From the NCBI RefSeq assembly GCF_005217615.1, contig NZ_SZNK01000001.1, positions 5,393,001-5,457,000 of the forward strand: 64,000 bases of DNA, written 5' to 3'. The position numbers were made by a program, and so were the translations under genes. Of this stretch, positions 46,167 through 57,000 are shown piece by piece; the first letter of the stretch is position 1, and the number at the start of each line of letters is the position of its first letter. The notes under the pieces are model-generated. The model saw nothing but the letters and a program-made list of their open reading frames with translations. It had not been told where the DNA came from and ran no database searches. The DNA is from Brevibacillus antibioticus (GTDB lineage: Bacteria > Bacillota > Bacilli > Brevibacillales > Brevibacillaceae).

Positions 46167-47280
46167 ATGGCATTAATCGATATTGCGGACATCAAACAAG
46201 AGATGTCTAGCATGGCTAAGCGATTAGCGGATATCAGGGGGTCTCTTTGACCTCCCAGTAAAACAGGAACGAATCGGTGAACTGGAAGAGCGCATGCTGG
46301 CACCCGATTTTTGGGATGACAATGATTCAGCGCAGAAGACAATCAGTGAACTGAATGCAATCAAAAGCCTCGTAGAGACGATGGTCAAGCTGGATTCCCA
46401 GTACGAGGATCTCCAGGTAATGTTGGAGCTTGTCATCGAAGAAGGGGATGCATCGCTCATTCAAGATCTGTATGACAGTACGCAGGAGCTGCGGAAGTCA
46501 TTTGAGAGCTTTGAGCTGGAACTGCTTTTGAGTGATGAATACGACAAAAACAACGCCATTCTGGAGCTGCATCCGGGAGCGGGTGGTACGGAGTCCCAGG
46601 ATTGGGCGGCCATGCTTCTGCGCATGTATACGCGTTGGGGGGATGCCAAGGGCTTTAAGGTCGAAACATTGGACTATTTGCCTGGTGATGAAGCCGGTGT
46701 TAAAAGTGTCACTCTCCTCATTAAGGGCTACAATGCATATGGCTACCTCAAATCAGAAAAAGGGGTTCATCGTCTTGTGCGGATATCTCCGTTTGATGCC
46801 TCTGGGCGTCGTCACACATCGTTTGTGTCTTGCAACGTCCTGCCGGAGATCGAAGACGATAATGCGGTAGACATACGTACAGAAGACCTGAAAGTCGATA
46901 CGTATCGTTCCAGTGGTGCGGGAGGTCAGCATATCAATACGACTGACTCCGCTGTACGGATTACTCACTTGCCTTCTGGAATTGTGGTGACGTGCCAAAC
47001 AGAACGCTCCCAGATTAAAAACCGAGAGCGTGCGATGAAGATGCTGACGGCACGACTGTTTGAGAAAAAACGGGAAGAACAAGAGAAAACGTTGGCCGCG
47101 ATTCAAGGTGAACAAAAGGATATTGCATGGGGCAGTCAAATTCGTTCCTATGTCTTCCACCCATACAGTCTGGTAAAAGACCACCGGACGAATATGGAGA
47201 CAGGAAACGTTCAAGCCGTCATGGATGGTGATATTGATTCGTTTATCGATGCCTATTTGCGCGCGCAAATTAATCGTTAA
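46167..47280 (+). CDS. prfB: Peptide chain release factor 2, with programmed +1 frameshift
   Basis: 370 residues after frameshift. The first 27 codons (from ATG 46167, GAAGGTG upstream) end at an in-frame TGA at 46248-46250; reading continues in the +1 frame with Asp-Leu-Pro-Val. RF2 motifs: SPFDAS (stop-codon recognition, near 205) and GAGGQHIN (GGQ, near 250). It terminates translation at UGA and UAA. The last 11 bp overlap the end of the convergent histidine kinase gene. Confidence 0.97.
46236..46251 (+). other. Programmed +1 frameshift site of prfB
   Basis: A Shine-Dalgarno-like AGGGGG (46236-46241) stands just before CTT TGA C (46245-46251), the classic RF2 autoregulatory slip. Low RF2 slows termination at TGA and favours the shift. 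Confidence 0.95.
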
Positions 47281-48706
47281 ACGAAACAATAGGCTTCAAG
47301 GCTTTTGGTATGGAAATCGATACTGTGGTTCCTTTGCCGACATCGCTGGCGATGTTGATTGTACCGCCGTGATCGCGAACAATTTTTGTGCTTACCATTA
47401 ACCCCAGGCCAGTTCCTGTTTCTTTTGTACTATAAAAAAGCTCTCCTAATCGGGGAAGTAGCTCAGCAGGGATACCTTGTCCTTGATCGATGATTCGGAT
47501 GACAATATCAGAAGAGCGCTCTACAACCTTGATTGTGAGAGTTCCACCTAACGGCATGGCTTCCATGCCGTTTTTTATGATGTTTATGAAAACTTGCTTG
47601 ATTTGATATTCCTCACACAATATGAGGGACGTGACTTGAGGAAAATCAGTAAGAATGGATACATTTTTAAGAAGTGCTTGTGGTTCCAAAAGCTTAATGA
47701 CAGACGAAAGCAATGGCAAAAGGCCGTTGGGAGCAAATCGTAACGCTTGCGGCTTCGCCATTATCAAAAGCTCACTGGTAATCGAAGTGATCCGGTCGAT
47801 TTCGGATCGCATAATTTGCAAGTATTGCTGATTGGCGAACTCGTCCCCTTCCATGAGTTGAATAAACCCTTTCAAGGCGGTAAGTGGATTGCGAATTTCA
47901 TGGGCAATTCCCGCGGAAAGCTCTCCTAGAACTGACAGCTTGTCAGAGTAACGAAGCAATTCCTCTGATTGCCGACGTTCTGTAATATCACGTGCCACAA
48001 AAACCGTGCTGAGAATATGGCCGTTCGAACAAATGTCAGGTGTTCCTTTCACATCGAACAGCAACATTCTACCGTCTGGGTGCAGGTAATGGTATTCGGC
48101 GTCGAGTGTGATCTTCTGCTTCATCATTTGAGCAAAGTCGCTCTTGGCACTGTTTATTTGCTCAGGATGAACCAAGATCGAAAAATGCTGGTTGATCACT
48201 TGATCAATCGTGAGACCAGTAACCGCCTGAACAGAAGGGGAAGCGTAGGTAATCATTCCATCCACATTTACAATGAGAATCAAATCCATAATGTTTTCGG
48301 AGATTAACCGAAAGTTTTCTTGCATCTGGTGAAGAGCCTCTTCCATTTTCTTTTGCTGCGTGATGTTTTTGGCAATGGAATAGCGACTAATGATTTCGCC
48401 GTTTTGAAAAATGGGAAAGCTGGAAGCGATAATATCCACGACCTGCCCGTGTTTATGGAGTAACTGATAATGCTTGTTTTTTCTGATTCCTGCAGAGAGG
48501 ATTTGTTGTTGTTTCTTACTGTCGAGGTCTTCTGTAGAAGCGAGAATTCCCCAAATTTTCATATTCAGCAATTCTTGAGAGGTGTATCCTACCAATGCTT
48601 CACCAGCAGCGTTTACTCCTGTGAATCTGCCCTGCATGTCGAACATGAAAACAGCGTCAGGATTGTTGTGGAAGAGAGATGTATATAACTGTATCTGCGT
48701 ACCCAT
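47270..48706 (-). CDS. PAS-domain sensor histidine kinase (sporulation-kinase type)
   Basis: 478 residues, no membrane segment. Two PAS domains (about 5-115: [20 protein letters not shown]; about 125-240: [20 protein letters not shown]) precede HisKA (phosphoacceptor His in [14 protein letters not shown], near 270) and HATPase ([31 protein letters not shown]). It resembles soluble KinA/KinE-type kinases that feed the Spo0A phosphorelay; no partner regulator is adjacent, which fits an orphan kinase. The specific target is inference. Confidence 0.88.
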   Translation of the reverse strand: MGTQIQLYTSLFHNNPDAVFMFDMQGRFTGVNAAGEALVGYTSQELLNMKIWGILASTEDLDSKKQQQILSAGIRKNKHYQLLHKHGQVVDIIASSFPIFQNGEIISRYSIAKNITQQKKMEEALHQMQENFRLISENIMDLILIVNVDGMITYASPSVQAVTGLTIDQVINQHFSILVHPEQINSAKSDFAQMMKQKITLDAEYHYLHPDGRMLLFDVKGTPDICSNGHILSTVFVARDITERRQSEELLRYSDKLSVLGELSAGIAHEIRNPLTALKGFIQLMEGDEFANQQYLQIMRSEIDRITSITSELLIMAKPQALRFAPNGLLPLLSSVIKLLEPQALLKNVSILTDFPQVTSLILCEEYQIKQVFINIIKNGMEAMPLGGTLTIKVVERSSDIVIRIIDQGQGIPAELLPRLGELFYSTKETGTGLGLMVSTKIVRDHGGTINIASDVGKGTTVSISIPKALKPIVSFND

Positions 48707-48847
48707 ACCTATCCGCCTCTCTGTTGCTACTTGCTAACTTGAATCGTTCGCTGTAGAAAGGAAAAATCCTACTAGACTAAAGTCCGTATTCATAATTATG
48801 TTATAATTCATGAAAGAACAAGGTCATGAAAAAGGAGAGAAACCGTC

Positions 48848-49117
48848 ATGTTGTATGCCGCATTTTTGCCAATCGTGAATCAAGAGCTGAATGCTCAAGT
48901 AAGACCTGCGCATCTTACGTATATTAATGATTTGTACAAGCAGGGAAAAGTGGTCATGGCAGGACCCTTCACAGATAAGCTTGGCGGATTGGTCATTTAC
49001 AAAGCGGATTCTCTGGACGAAGCTCGCAAATTAGCTGAGGCTGATCCAGTTGTCGTGGAAGGCGCACGGACGTTGGAGTTACGTGAATGGAGCCCGTTGG
49101 AATTTCCTTTGTCCTAA
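48848..49117 (+). CDS. YciI family protein
   Basis: 89 residues. Ferredoxin-like dimeric alpha/beta barrel pattern: HLTYINDLYKQGKVVMAGPF, then a GGLVIYKADSLDEARKLAEA segment. The conserved His/Asp pair of the family is present. The biochemical role in Bacillales is not known. Start after AAAGGAGAG. Confidence 0.88.
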   Translation: MLYAAFLPIVNQELNAQVRPAHLTYINDLYKQGKVVMAGPFTDKLGGLVIYKADSLDEARKLAEADPVVVEGARTLELREWSPLEFPLS

Positions 49118-49193
49118 ATGGCTGTTGCAAGAATGAGAAGTGGTAGTCGGAGGCATACTTAGCGAAGAAATCCGAATAAAGGAGGGAACAGCC

Positions 49194-49613
49194 TTGAAAC
49201 GTATTCCACTCGTTTTGACAGCGGCTGTACTCGCATTCTCGCTAAGTGCCTGTGGTACCAGCAAGCAAACACAGCCGCCAGCACAACAACCAGCGACAGA
49301 AACGCCGGCAGCTGAAAAACCAGCGACAGAAACACCGGCAGCCGAAAAACCAGCAACAGAAGCACCTTCGACGACGCCATCCGGCAGCTATGATGCAGCA
49401 ACTGCAGAAACTATGTTCAAAAATACCTGTGCAGGCTGCCACGGACAGACGTTGGAAGGGGCAGTTGGACCGAACTTGCAAAAGATCGGTAGTGAGTTGA
49501 ACAAGGAGCAGATCCTAGGCATTTTGGAAAAAGGAAAAGGAGCAATGCCTCCGGGTCTCGTCAAAGGAAAAGATGCAGAAAACATCGCTGCATGGTTAGC
49601 GGACAAAAAGTAA
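49194..49613 (+). CDS. cccB: Membrane-anchored cytochrome c551-type lipoprotein
   Basis: 139 residues from TTG 49194, chosen for the AAAGGAGGGA site 8 bases upstream. Lipobox LSAC near residue 19, then a Pro/Ala/Thr/Glu linker with two copies of PATETPAAEK, then a small class I cytochrome c: heme motif CAGCH and distal Met in GAMPPG. It carries electrons at the outer face of the membrane. Position after the prfB region matches Bacillus cccB. Confidence 0.88.
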   Translation: MKRIPLVLTAAVLAFSLSACGTSKQTQPPAQQPATETPAAEKPATETPAAEKPATEAPSTTPSGSYDAATAETMFKNTCAGCHGQTLEGAVGPNLQKIGSELNKEQILGILEKGKGAMPPGLVKGKDAENIAAWLADKK

Positions 49614-49628
49614 ACAGGGCAACAAAGC

Positions 49629-49655
49629 AGCGCTTGAGCAATCGGGCGCTTTTTT
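49629..49655 (+). terminator. Terminator after cccB
   Basis: AGCGC (49629-49633) and GCGCT (49646-49650), then TTTTTT. Short stem. Confidence 0.5.
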
Positions 49656-49680
49656 CTTTGGACGTAAAAAAGTTTTTCTG

Positions 49681-49728
49681 TTGTATTCCATATGGATTTT
49701 TATTATTATTCATGTATAAAAATACGGA
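49681..49728 (+). promoter_or_regulatory. argC promoter with an ARG box
   Basis: TTGTAT (49681-49686), 17 bp, TATTAT (49704-49709). Right after the -10, CATGTATAAAAATAC (49711-49725) fits the Bacillus ARG box for AhrC/ArgR in 14 of its first 15 positions. Repressor there would cover the transcription start. Confidence 0.7.
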
Positions 49729-49749
49729 ACAGAATAAAGGGGAGAGAGC

Positions 49750-50790
49750 ATGGTTCGGGTCGGGATTGTTGGAGCAACGGGTTATGGTGGCGCGGAATTG
49801 ATCCGTCTTTTGACTGGGCATCCGCATGTTGAGATTGCCAATTTATATTCTAGTTCATCAGAAGGAGAAGGCTTGGAAAAATCGTTTCCACATGTAGCTG
49901 GGCTCGGGTTGCCCGCATTGTCACCAATTGATGCTGACAGCATGAGCGGTGTGAATGATTTGATCTTTCTTGCTACACCTGCGGGAGTAAGCAGCGGGCT
50001 CTCTCCGAAGCTGGTCGAAAAAGGCGTGAAAGTCATTGATTTATCCGGGGATTTTCGTCTGGAAAACGGTGCGGTCTACAAAACGTGGTACAAACACGAG
50101 CCGGCTCCATCCCAGTGGGTAGAAACAGCGGTTTACGGTTTAACCGAGTGGAATCAAGAGCAAGTGGCGGGTGCCAGTCTCATAGCGAATCCAGGATGTT
50201 ATCCTACTGCTACGCTCCTCGCCTTGCTTCCGTTGATGAAGACAGGCTGGGTACAGCCTAACAGTTGGATCGTCGATGCCAAATCAGGTGTGTCCGGCGC
50301 TGGACGTGGAGTATCGCTCGGTGTTCATTACGGCGAGATTAATGAGAGCATTCATGCTTATAAAGTGGCGAGTCATCAGCATACACCAGAGATTGAACAG
50401 GAGCTGCAAAAACAGAGCGGGGAAGAGACGCTTGTTCAATTTACGCCACACCTGGTGCCAATGACCCGAGGGATTTTCGTCACGGCTTACGGACAGCTAA
50501 CCACTGAAGTCACACAAGCGCAGATCCAGGAGCTATACGAAGCTACTTATGCGGATAAGCCTTTTGTGCGCGTACGTCCTGCAGGCAGTCATCCACATAC
50601 CAAAGAAGTTTATGGCTCCAATTACTGCGATATCGCCATCCATGTTGATCAGCGTACGAAGCGTGTTATCTTGCTGTCGGTAATCGATAATATGATGAAG
50701 GGCGCAGCCGGTCAAGCTGTGCAAAACATGAATGTCATGTTTCATTTGCCTGAGAAAACGGGCTTGCCGCTCGTGCCAGTATACCCGTAG
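49750..50790 (+). CDS. argC: N-acetyl-gamma-glutamyl-phosphate reductase
   Basis: 346 residues. NADP-binding VGIVGATGYGGAELIRLL at the start; active-site Cys in ANPGCYPTA near 150; HQHTPEIEQEL near 210. It reduces N-acetylglutamyl phosphate to the semialdehyde in arginine synthesis. Start after AAAGGGGAGAG. It is first in the operon and is followed directly by argB, without argJ. Confidence 0.96.
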   Translation: MVRVGIVGATGYGGAELIRLLTGHPHVEIANLYSSSSEGEGLEKSFPHVAGLGLPALSPIDADSMSGVNDLIFLATPAGVSSGLSPKLVEKGVKVIDLSGDFRLENGAVYKTWYKHEPAPSQWVETAVYGLTEWNQEQVAGASLIANPGCYPTATLLALLPLMKTGWVQPNSWIVDAKSGVSGAGRGVSLGVHYGEINESIHAYKVASHQHTPEIEQELQKQSGEETLVQFTPHLVPMTRGIFVTAYGQLTTEVTQAQIQELYEATYADKPFVRVRPAGSHPHTKEVYGSNYCDIAIHVDQRTKRVILLSVIDNMMKGAAGQAVQNMNVMFHLPEKTGLPLVPVYP

Positions 50791-50803
50791 AGGAGGAGAG
50801 CAG

Positions 50804-51616
50804 ATGCAAGGAATTGTTGTGATCAAATGTGGTGGAAGCACCATGGATCAGCTGCCTGACTCCTTCTTTCAGGCGATTGCGGGACTGCAGGCGCAAGGAC
50901 AAGAGATCGTTATCGTCCATGGGGGCGGACCTGCCATTAACAATATGCTCGATCGAGTTCAGATCACTCCGCAATTTGTCGATGGACTTCGTGTTACCTG
51001 CGAGGACACGCTGCGTGTTGTAGAGATGGTCTTGTGTGGCAGTATCAACAAGGCGCTGGTAAAAAGGCTGACGCAGGCAGGAGCCAAGGCGTGGGGAGTT
51101 AGTGGAATCGATGGTCAGACTCTTTTGGCAACAAAAACGCCAAGGCCACTCGGATGGGTAGGAGAAATCAAGAAGGCTGATACGACCATTCCGAAAGCGA
51201 TTCTTGGGCAGGGTTATGTCCCGGTAATTGCTCCCCTCTCCGTTAGTGAAGATGGCGCAGAGACATTTAATGTCAATGCGGATGTTGCCGCAGGAGCGAT
51301 TGCAGCAGCACTCAGCGCCGAAAAACTGATCATGGTGACAGACGTTCCGGGTATCATGCAGCCTCAGCCAGACGGAACCAAGGCAGTAGTGCCAGCTACA
51401 AGCGCAGAAGAGATACAGGAAATGATTCAGACAGAGGTTATTACTGGCGGAATGATTCCGAAGGTTCAGGCAGCTCTCGACGCTCTCGGACAGGGAGTGG
51501 AGCAGGTAGTCATCTGCCGGGGAACCGCTGAAGATCTGCTCGGTGTTTGTGCGGGGCAAGCAGTTGGGACAACAGTCCGTATGAATGTCAATTATGTTCA
51601 AAGGGGAGGGAAATGA
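50804..51616 (+). CDS. argB: Acetylglutamate kinase
   Basis: About 270 residues from ATG 50804 (AGGAGGAG upstream). Amino-acid kinase fold: VVIKCGGSTM, VIVHGGGPAIN, NVNADVAAGAIAAAL, ITGGMIPKV. It phosphorylates N-acetylglutamate. It overlaps or abuts argD. Confidence 0.96.
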   Translation: MQGIVVIKCGGSTMDQLPDSFFQAIAGLQAQGQEIVIVHGGGPAINNMLDRVQITPQFVDGLRVTCEDTLRVVEMVLCGSINKALVKRLTQAGAKAWGVSGIDGQTLLATKTPRPLGWVGEIKKADTTIPKAILGQGYVPVIAPLSVSEDGAETFNVNADVAAGAIAAALSAEKLIMVTDVPGIMQPQPDGTKAVVPATSAEEIQEMIQTEVITGGMIPKVQAALDALGQGVEQVVICRGTAEDLLGVCAGQAVGTTVRMNVNYVQRGGK

Positions 51617-51618
51617 AT

Positions 51619-52800
51619 ATGCATACAACAACAGCGCCTGTGCATCTCATGAACAACTATGCGAGATGGCCAATCAGTTTGGTAAAAGGAAAAGGAAACC
51701 AGGTGTGGGATGATCAAGGCAAGCAATATCTCGATTTTACCTCAGGAATTGCCGTGACATCGTTAGGGCATGTCCCGCCAAAAGTAACGGCAAAGCTTCA
51801 CGAGCAGCTCGATACGTTGTGGCATTGCTCGAATCTGGTACATGTTCCTCAGCAAGAGATTTTGGCGGAAAAGCTGAGCCGCCTGTCTGGACTGGATCAG
51901 GCCTTTTTCTGCAACAGTGGAGCGGAGGCTAATGAGGGCTTGATCAAGCTCGCCCGCCGCTATGCACAAAAAATAAAAGGGACCGACCGTTACGAAATCA
52001 TCAGCTTTGAACAGTCTTTTCATGGGCGGACATTGGCTACCCTAACGGCTACTGGACAGGAAAAGGTGAAGGACGGATTCGCACCATTGCCCCAAGGATT
52101 TGTCACCGTTCCCTACAACGACCTTGATGCAGTCAAGTCAGCCATTACTGACAAGACATGCGCGATTATGCTGGAGCTGGTTCAGGGAGAAGGCGGCGTG
52201 CATCCAGCAGAAGAGGCGTGGGTGAAGGCGCTGCGTGAATTGTGCGATGCACACGGATTGCTCCTGTTAATCGATGAGATACAGACTGGGATTGGCCGCA
52301 CAGGTACATGGTTTGCCTTCCAGCACTATGACGTGAAACCAGATGCGATTTCATTGGCAAAAGGCTTGGGAAGTGGGTTCCCGATTGGAGCGGTCGTCGC
52401 GACCAAAGAAGTAGCAGAAGCGTTTGCTCCGGGCACGCATGGTACTACTTTTGGCGGGAATCCATTGGCAGCAACTGCTGGAATCGCGACGCTTGCTACG
52501 ATGGAAGAGGAGCAGATCTTGGAGCGGGTCGCCCATATCCATGAAGTATTGCTCAAAGAGCTAGAGAAACTCAAGGCAGAGCATCCGGACAAAGTGGTTA
52601 CGGTTCGGGGAAAAGGATTGCTTCTTGGTGTGGAGCTGACGATTCCTGCTGGTGAACCGATTGCGTATGCACGGGAAAAAGGAGTCATTCTGCTGATGGC
52701 TGGCCCGCAAGTAGTGAGACTTTTGCCTTCGTTTGTAACGACCGACGAGGAAGTAAAGCAAGCCATTACCGTATTAAGCGAGGCGCTGTCGCAGGTTTAG
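51619..52800 (+). CDS. argD: Acetylornithine aminotransferase
   Basis: About 393 residues from ATG 51619; ATG 51613 is also possible but only 3 bases from the GGGGAGG site. Class III PLP fold: FCNSGAEANEG, SFHGRT, IDEIQTGIGRTG, PLP Lys in SLAKGLGSGFPIG. It makes N-acetylornithine. A strong terminator follows. Confidence 0.94.
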   Translation: MHTTTAPVHLMNNYARWPISLVKGKGNQVWDDQGKQYLDFTSGIAVTSLGHVPPKVTAKLHEQLDTLWHCSNLVHVPQQEILAEKLSRLSGLDQAFFCNSGAEANEGLIKLARRYAQKIKGTDRYEIISFEQSFHGRTLATLTATGQEKVKDGFAPLPQGFVTVPYNDLDAVKSAITDKTCAIMLELVQGEGGVHPAEEAWVKALRELCDAHGLLLLIDEIQTGIGRTGTWFAFQHYDVKPDAISLAKGLGSGFPIGAVVATKEVAEAFAPGTHGTTFGGNPLAATAGIATLATMEEEQILERVAHIHEVLLKELEKLKAEHPDKVVTVRGKGLLLGVELTIPAGEPIAYAREKGVILLMAGPQVVRLLPSFVTTDEEVKQAITVLSEALSQV

Positions 52801-52814
52801 ATGAAAAAGCAAAG

Positions 52815-52857
52815 AATGCAACGAGTAAAAGTAGTCAAAAAACTCGTTGCATTTTTA
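52815..52857 (+). terminator. Terminator after argCBD
   Basis: AATGCAACGAGT (52815-52826) and ACTCGTTGCATT (52842-52853) form a perfect 12-bp stem with T-run. Confidence 0.92.
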
Positions 52858-52875
52858 TAATCTCAAATGTATATT
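52847..52875 (+). promoter_or_regulatory. Candidate promoter of carAB-argF
   Basis: TTGCAT (52847-52852), 17 bp, TATATT (52870-52875). The -35 lies on the 3' arm of the preceding terminator. A GTTGCATAAATTTTC element at about 52886-52900 resembles an ARG box loosely. Confidence 0.5.
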
Positions 52876-52948
52876 AATACAAAAGGTTGCATAAATTTTC
52901 GGTAAGAGCGATCAGGCCGGTGCCCATTGGAGAGGAGTGGCTTTATAT

Positions 52949-54055
52949 ATGGATAGAGAGAATCAATCGTTAGGAACAGGATATTTAACGCTGGAGAGCG
53001 GCGAGGTTTTTACAGGGAAGCTGTATGGCGCCCCTATTAACGGATTTGGAGAAGTGGTTTTTCATACAGGAATGACGGGATATCAAGAGGTGATGACAGA
53101 CCCCTCTTTTGCAGGGCAAATCGTTACCTTCACGTATCCCCTGATCGGCAACTACGGGATCAACGAAAAGGATTATGAGGCAGCCAAGCCAGCTTTGACA
53201 GGGATGATTGTCAGCGAATTATGCATGGAGCCAAGCCATTACGAATCAAACATGACGTTGGCTCAAGCGGCAGAAGCCTTTGGATTCCCGATCCTTGCGG
53301 GGATTGATACGCGAACGATTACAAAGCGCGTCCGTCAAGATGGTACCGTATTCGGTGTCATTTCCGATCAGCCTATGCAGGTAGAGGAAGTGGTGTCCCT
53401 GCGCTACAAGCACGCCAAGAAATCATTAGTTGCCAATGTATCCAGACAACAGGTGGAGCGTTATCCGGGAACAGGGGAGCATGTCGTCTTGATTGACCTC
53501 GGCATGAAGCAATCGATTTTGGATGCCCTTCTCCAGCAGGGCTGCCGTGTCACGGTTGTTCCATTTGATACGAGTTTTGCCCAAATCAATGCGCTTGCAC
53601 CAGACGGCTTGTTGTTTTCCAATGGACCAGGCGATCCGGAGCATTTGCTTGCGTATTGCAGCGAATGGCGCAAAGCCGTGGAGCAGTACCCGACATTAGG
53701 TATTTGCTTGGGACATCAAGTATTGGCGCTGATGTACGGCGGCAAGACAGAAAAGCTCGCATACGGTCACCGCGGCAGCAATCATCCGGTCAAGGATCTG
53801 ATGACTGGAAAAGTATATATGAGTTCACAAAATCACGGGTACGTGGTCAAAGAAGAGTCTTTGGATAAGCGCCAGCTGACCGTTTCCTATCGCAACGTTA
53901 ACGATAGTTCGGTTGAAGGACTGTGCCACGTCAGTCTGCCTGTTTTCAGTGTGCAGTTCCATCCGGAAGCACATCCTGGCCCTAGCGATACATCCCACAT
54001 TTTCCACCAATTCTTGCAGTCGATGCGCGTAGTAGGAGCGAAGAGATATGCCTAA
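52949..54055 (+). CDS. carA: Carbamoyl-phosphate synthase small (glutaminase) subunit
   Basis: About 368 residues from ATG 52949 (GGAGAGGAG upstream). The N-terminal CarA domain (FGEVVFHTGMTGYQEVMTDP) is followed by a class I glutamine amidotransferase with the Cys nucleophile in LGICLGHQ and catalytic His/Glu in VQFHPEAHPG. It supplies ammonia to CarB. Being followed by carB and argF, this is the arginine-linked enzyme; the pyrimidine one is usually encoded elsewhere in Bacillales. Confidence 0.95.
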   Translation: MDRENQSLGTGYLTLESGEVFTGKLYGAPINGFGEVVFHTGMTGYQEVMTDPSFAGQIVTFTYPLIGNYGINEKDYEAAKPALTGMIVSELCMEPSHYESNMTLAQAAEAFGFPILAGIDTRTITKRVRQDGTVFGVISDQPMQVEEVVSLRYKHAKKSLVANVSRQQVERYPGTGEHVVLIDLGMKQSILDALLQQGCRVTVVPFDTSFAQINALAPDGLLFSNGPGDPEHLLAYCSEWRKAVEQYPTLGICLGHQVLALMYGGKTEKLAYGHRGSNHPVKDLMTGKVYMSSQNHGYVVKEESLDKRQLTVSYRNVNDSSVEGLCHVSLPVFSVQFHPEAHPGPSDTSHIFHQFLQSMRVVGAKRYA

Positions 54056-57000
54056 ATTGCCACACATTCATAAAGTATTGGTCATTGGTTCTGGTCCGAT
54101 CGTCATCGGGCAGGCAGCGGAATTTGATTATGCAGGTGCACAGGCTTGCCTTTCCTTAAAAGAAGCTGGCGTGCAGGTCGTGTTGGTGAACAACAATCCG
54201 GCAACGATCATGACAGATGAACAAGTAGCGGACAAAGTATATCTGGAGCCGCTCACCGTGGAATCCGTGACAGCTATTATCGCAAAAGAGCGTCCCGATG
54301 GCCTCTTGCCTACATTAGGCGGCCAAACGGGACTTAATCTTGCTGTTTCGCTGGCAGAAGCGGGCGTGCTGGAAAAGTACAGCGTCCAACTGTTGGGTAC
54401 GCCGTTGGCTGCCATTCAAAACGGGGAAGACCGTGAGCTGTTCAAGCAATTGATGCAACAAATCGGAGAGCCTGTTCCAGAGAGCGATACAGTCGAATCT
54501 GTAGAAGCAGCAATCGAGTTTGCAAGCACAATCGGCTATCCAGTGATTGTCCGTCCTGCTTATACGCTCGGAGGAGCAGGTGGCGGGATCGCTGGTGATG
54601 AAGCGTCCTTGCGAGTGGTTGCAGCTGGTGGCATTGCGGCTAGCCCAATAGGTCAGGTGCTGATTGAGCGTAGCGTAAAAGGCTGGAAAGAAATCGAATA
54701 CGAGGTCATGCGGGACGCAAATGATACGTGCATCATCGTGTGCAATATGGAAAATTTGGACCCGGTAGGTATTCATACGGGGGACAGTATTGTCGTCGCG
54801 CCATCTCAGACGCTGACAGATCGCCAGTACCAAATGCTGCGCAGCGTATCAACGAAAGTGATTCGTTCACTAGGAGTAGTAGGCGGTTGCAATATTCAAT
54901 TTGCGCTTGATCCGAATTCCGATCGGTACGTGCTGATCGAAGTAAATCCTCGCGTCAGTCGTTCCAGTGCGTTGGCGTCCAAAGCAACAGGTTATCCAAT
55001 CGCGCGGATCGCTGCCAAGCTCGCATTGGGCTACGGACTGGATGAGGTGCTCAATCCAATCACGGGCTATACGTACGCTAGCTTTGAACCAACGCTGGAC
55101 TACATCGTTGTCAAAATCCCGCGCTTCCCGTTTGACAAATTCCCGCTGGCAGACCGCAAGCTGGGGACGCAAATGAAAGCGACTGGTGAGGTCATGTCGA
55201 TCGCCCGCAATCTGGAAGCAGGACTTTTGAAGGCAGTGCGTTCCCTGGAACAAGGCTGCACACATTTGACTCGACCAGAGCTGGCATCTTGGACGCGTGA
55301 GGAGCTTGCCCATTCCTTGCAGGAAGCGACAGATATCAGACTGTTTGTTTTTGCCGAGGCGATCCGCAAAGGTTTTACAGAAAGTGAGCTGCACAGTCTG
55401 ACTGGTGTCGATCCGTTTTTCTTGCGGAGCTTGCGTAAAATCGTGGACTTGGAAGTAGAGCTATCTTGCCACCATAGCAAAACATTGACCCCAGAGCTGT
55501 TGTCAGAAGCAAAACGTCGCGGGTTTGCCGATGAAACCATTGCTTCACTGGTGGGTGCCACACCTGACCAAATCAAATCACTTCGTCAAGAATTGGGCAT
55601 TACGCCTACTTATAAAATCGTGGACACTTGTGCAGCAGAATTTGATGCCCAAACCCCTTACTACTATTCGGATTGGCAAGGAATAGATGAGGTCGAGTCA
55701 CTGTCTGGCCGCAAAGTTCTGGTACTTGGCTCAGGTCCTATACGCATTGGTCAGGGAATCGAATTTGACTATTGCTCTGTGCATGCAGCCAAAGCACTTC
55801 AGGCAAGCGGTATTGCGGCAGTCGTTGTGAACAACAACCCAGAGACGGTCAGCACTGACTATGAAACTGCCGACCATCTTTATTTTGAACCGCTTCACGT
55901 AGAAGACGTGCTGCATATCGCAGAACGTGAACAGGTTGAGGGCGTCATGATTCAGTTCGGTGGTCAAACCGCGATTAATCTGGCAGCCAAGCTGGAGCGC
56001 GCGGGGCAAAACGTAATGGGTACGTCACTTACAGCCATCGAACGTGCGGAGGACCGCGAGCTGTTCTACGCGATGCTACGCAAGCTGGACATTCCGCATA
56101 TCCCCGGTAAAGGAGTATCGTCCTTGGAGGATGCGACCGCGATAGCGGAGGAAATCGGCTTCCCTGTTTTGATGCGACCCTCGTACGTCATCGGCGGGCA
56201 AGGTATGGTAGTTGTCCACAATATCGACGAGCTGCGAGCTACCATTCAAGACTGGTTGAACCATCCGGACATGAGCATGTTTTTCCCGCTCCTCGTGGAT
56301 AAATACGTTCCAGGCAAGGAAGCAGAAGTAGATGCGGTATGCGACGGACAATCTGTTATCATCCCAGGGATTTTCCAGCATGTGGAGAGGGCGGGCATCC
56401 ACTCAGGCGACAGTGTAGCCTTGTTCCCGGCTCCTCATCTGACGGATGACATCAAGCAAAAAATCGCGAGCTATACAGAAGCAATCGCGAGGGAAATGGA
56501 AGCGGTCGGGTTAATCAATATCCAGTTCGTCATTGATGGCGAAACGGTTTATGTACTGGAGGTAAATCCTCGTGCTTCACGGACCGTACCGATTACGAGC
56601 AAAGTGACTGGCATCCCGATGGTTCAACTGGCGGTTCGCGCACAATTGGGTGAAAAGCTTTTGGATATGGGCTACGGTACAGGGCTTTTGCCAGAGATTC
56701 CGTTTGCAGTCGTCAAGGCACCGGTTTTCTCCACGATCAAGCTGAACGGCGTAGACCCGGTACTAGGTCCAGAGATGAAATCGACGGGCGAAGTTCTCGG
56801 CTTGGGGCATTCTTTCGAAGAGGCAGCAGGCAAAGCCTTTGCTTTCAAAGACAATTTGTACGGCGACTGGCAAAAAGGTCAGTTGGTCATGATTTCTTTG
56901 GCAGATGGAGATAAGCAGGATGGCGTAAGAGAGTTGATTGGGCAAATTCAAGCAGACGGTGCCAATCTGGCGGCGACTCCGGGAACGGCCGAGTGGCTGA

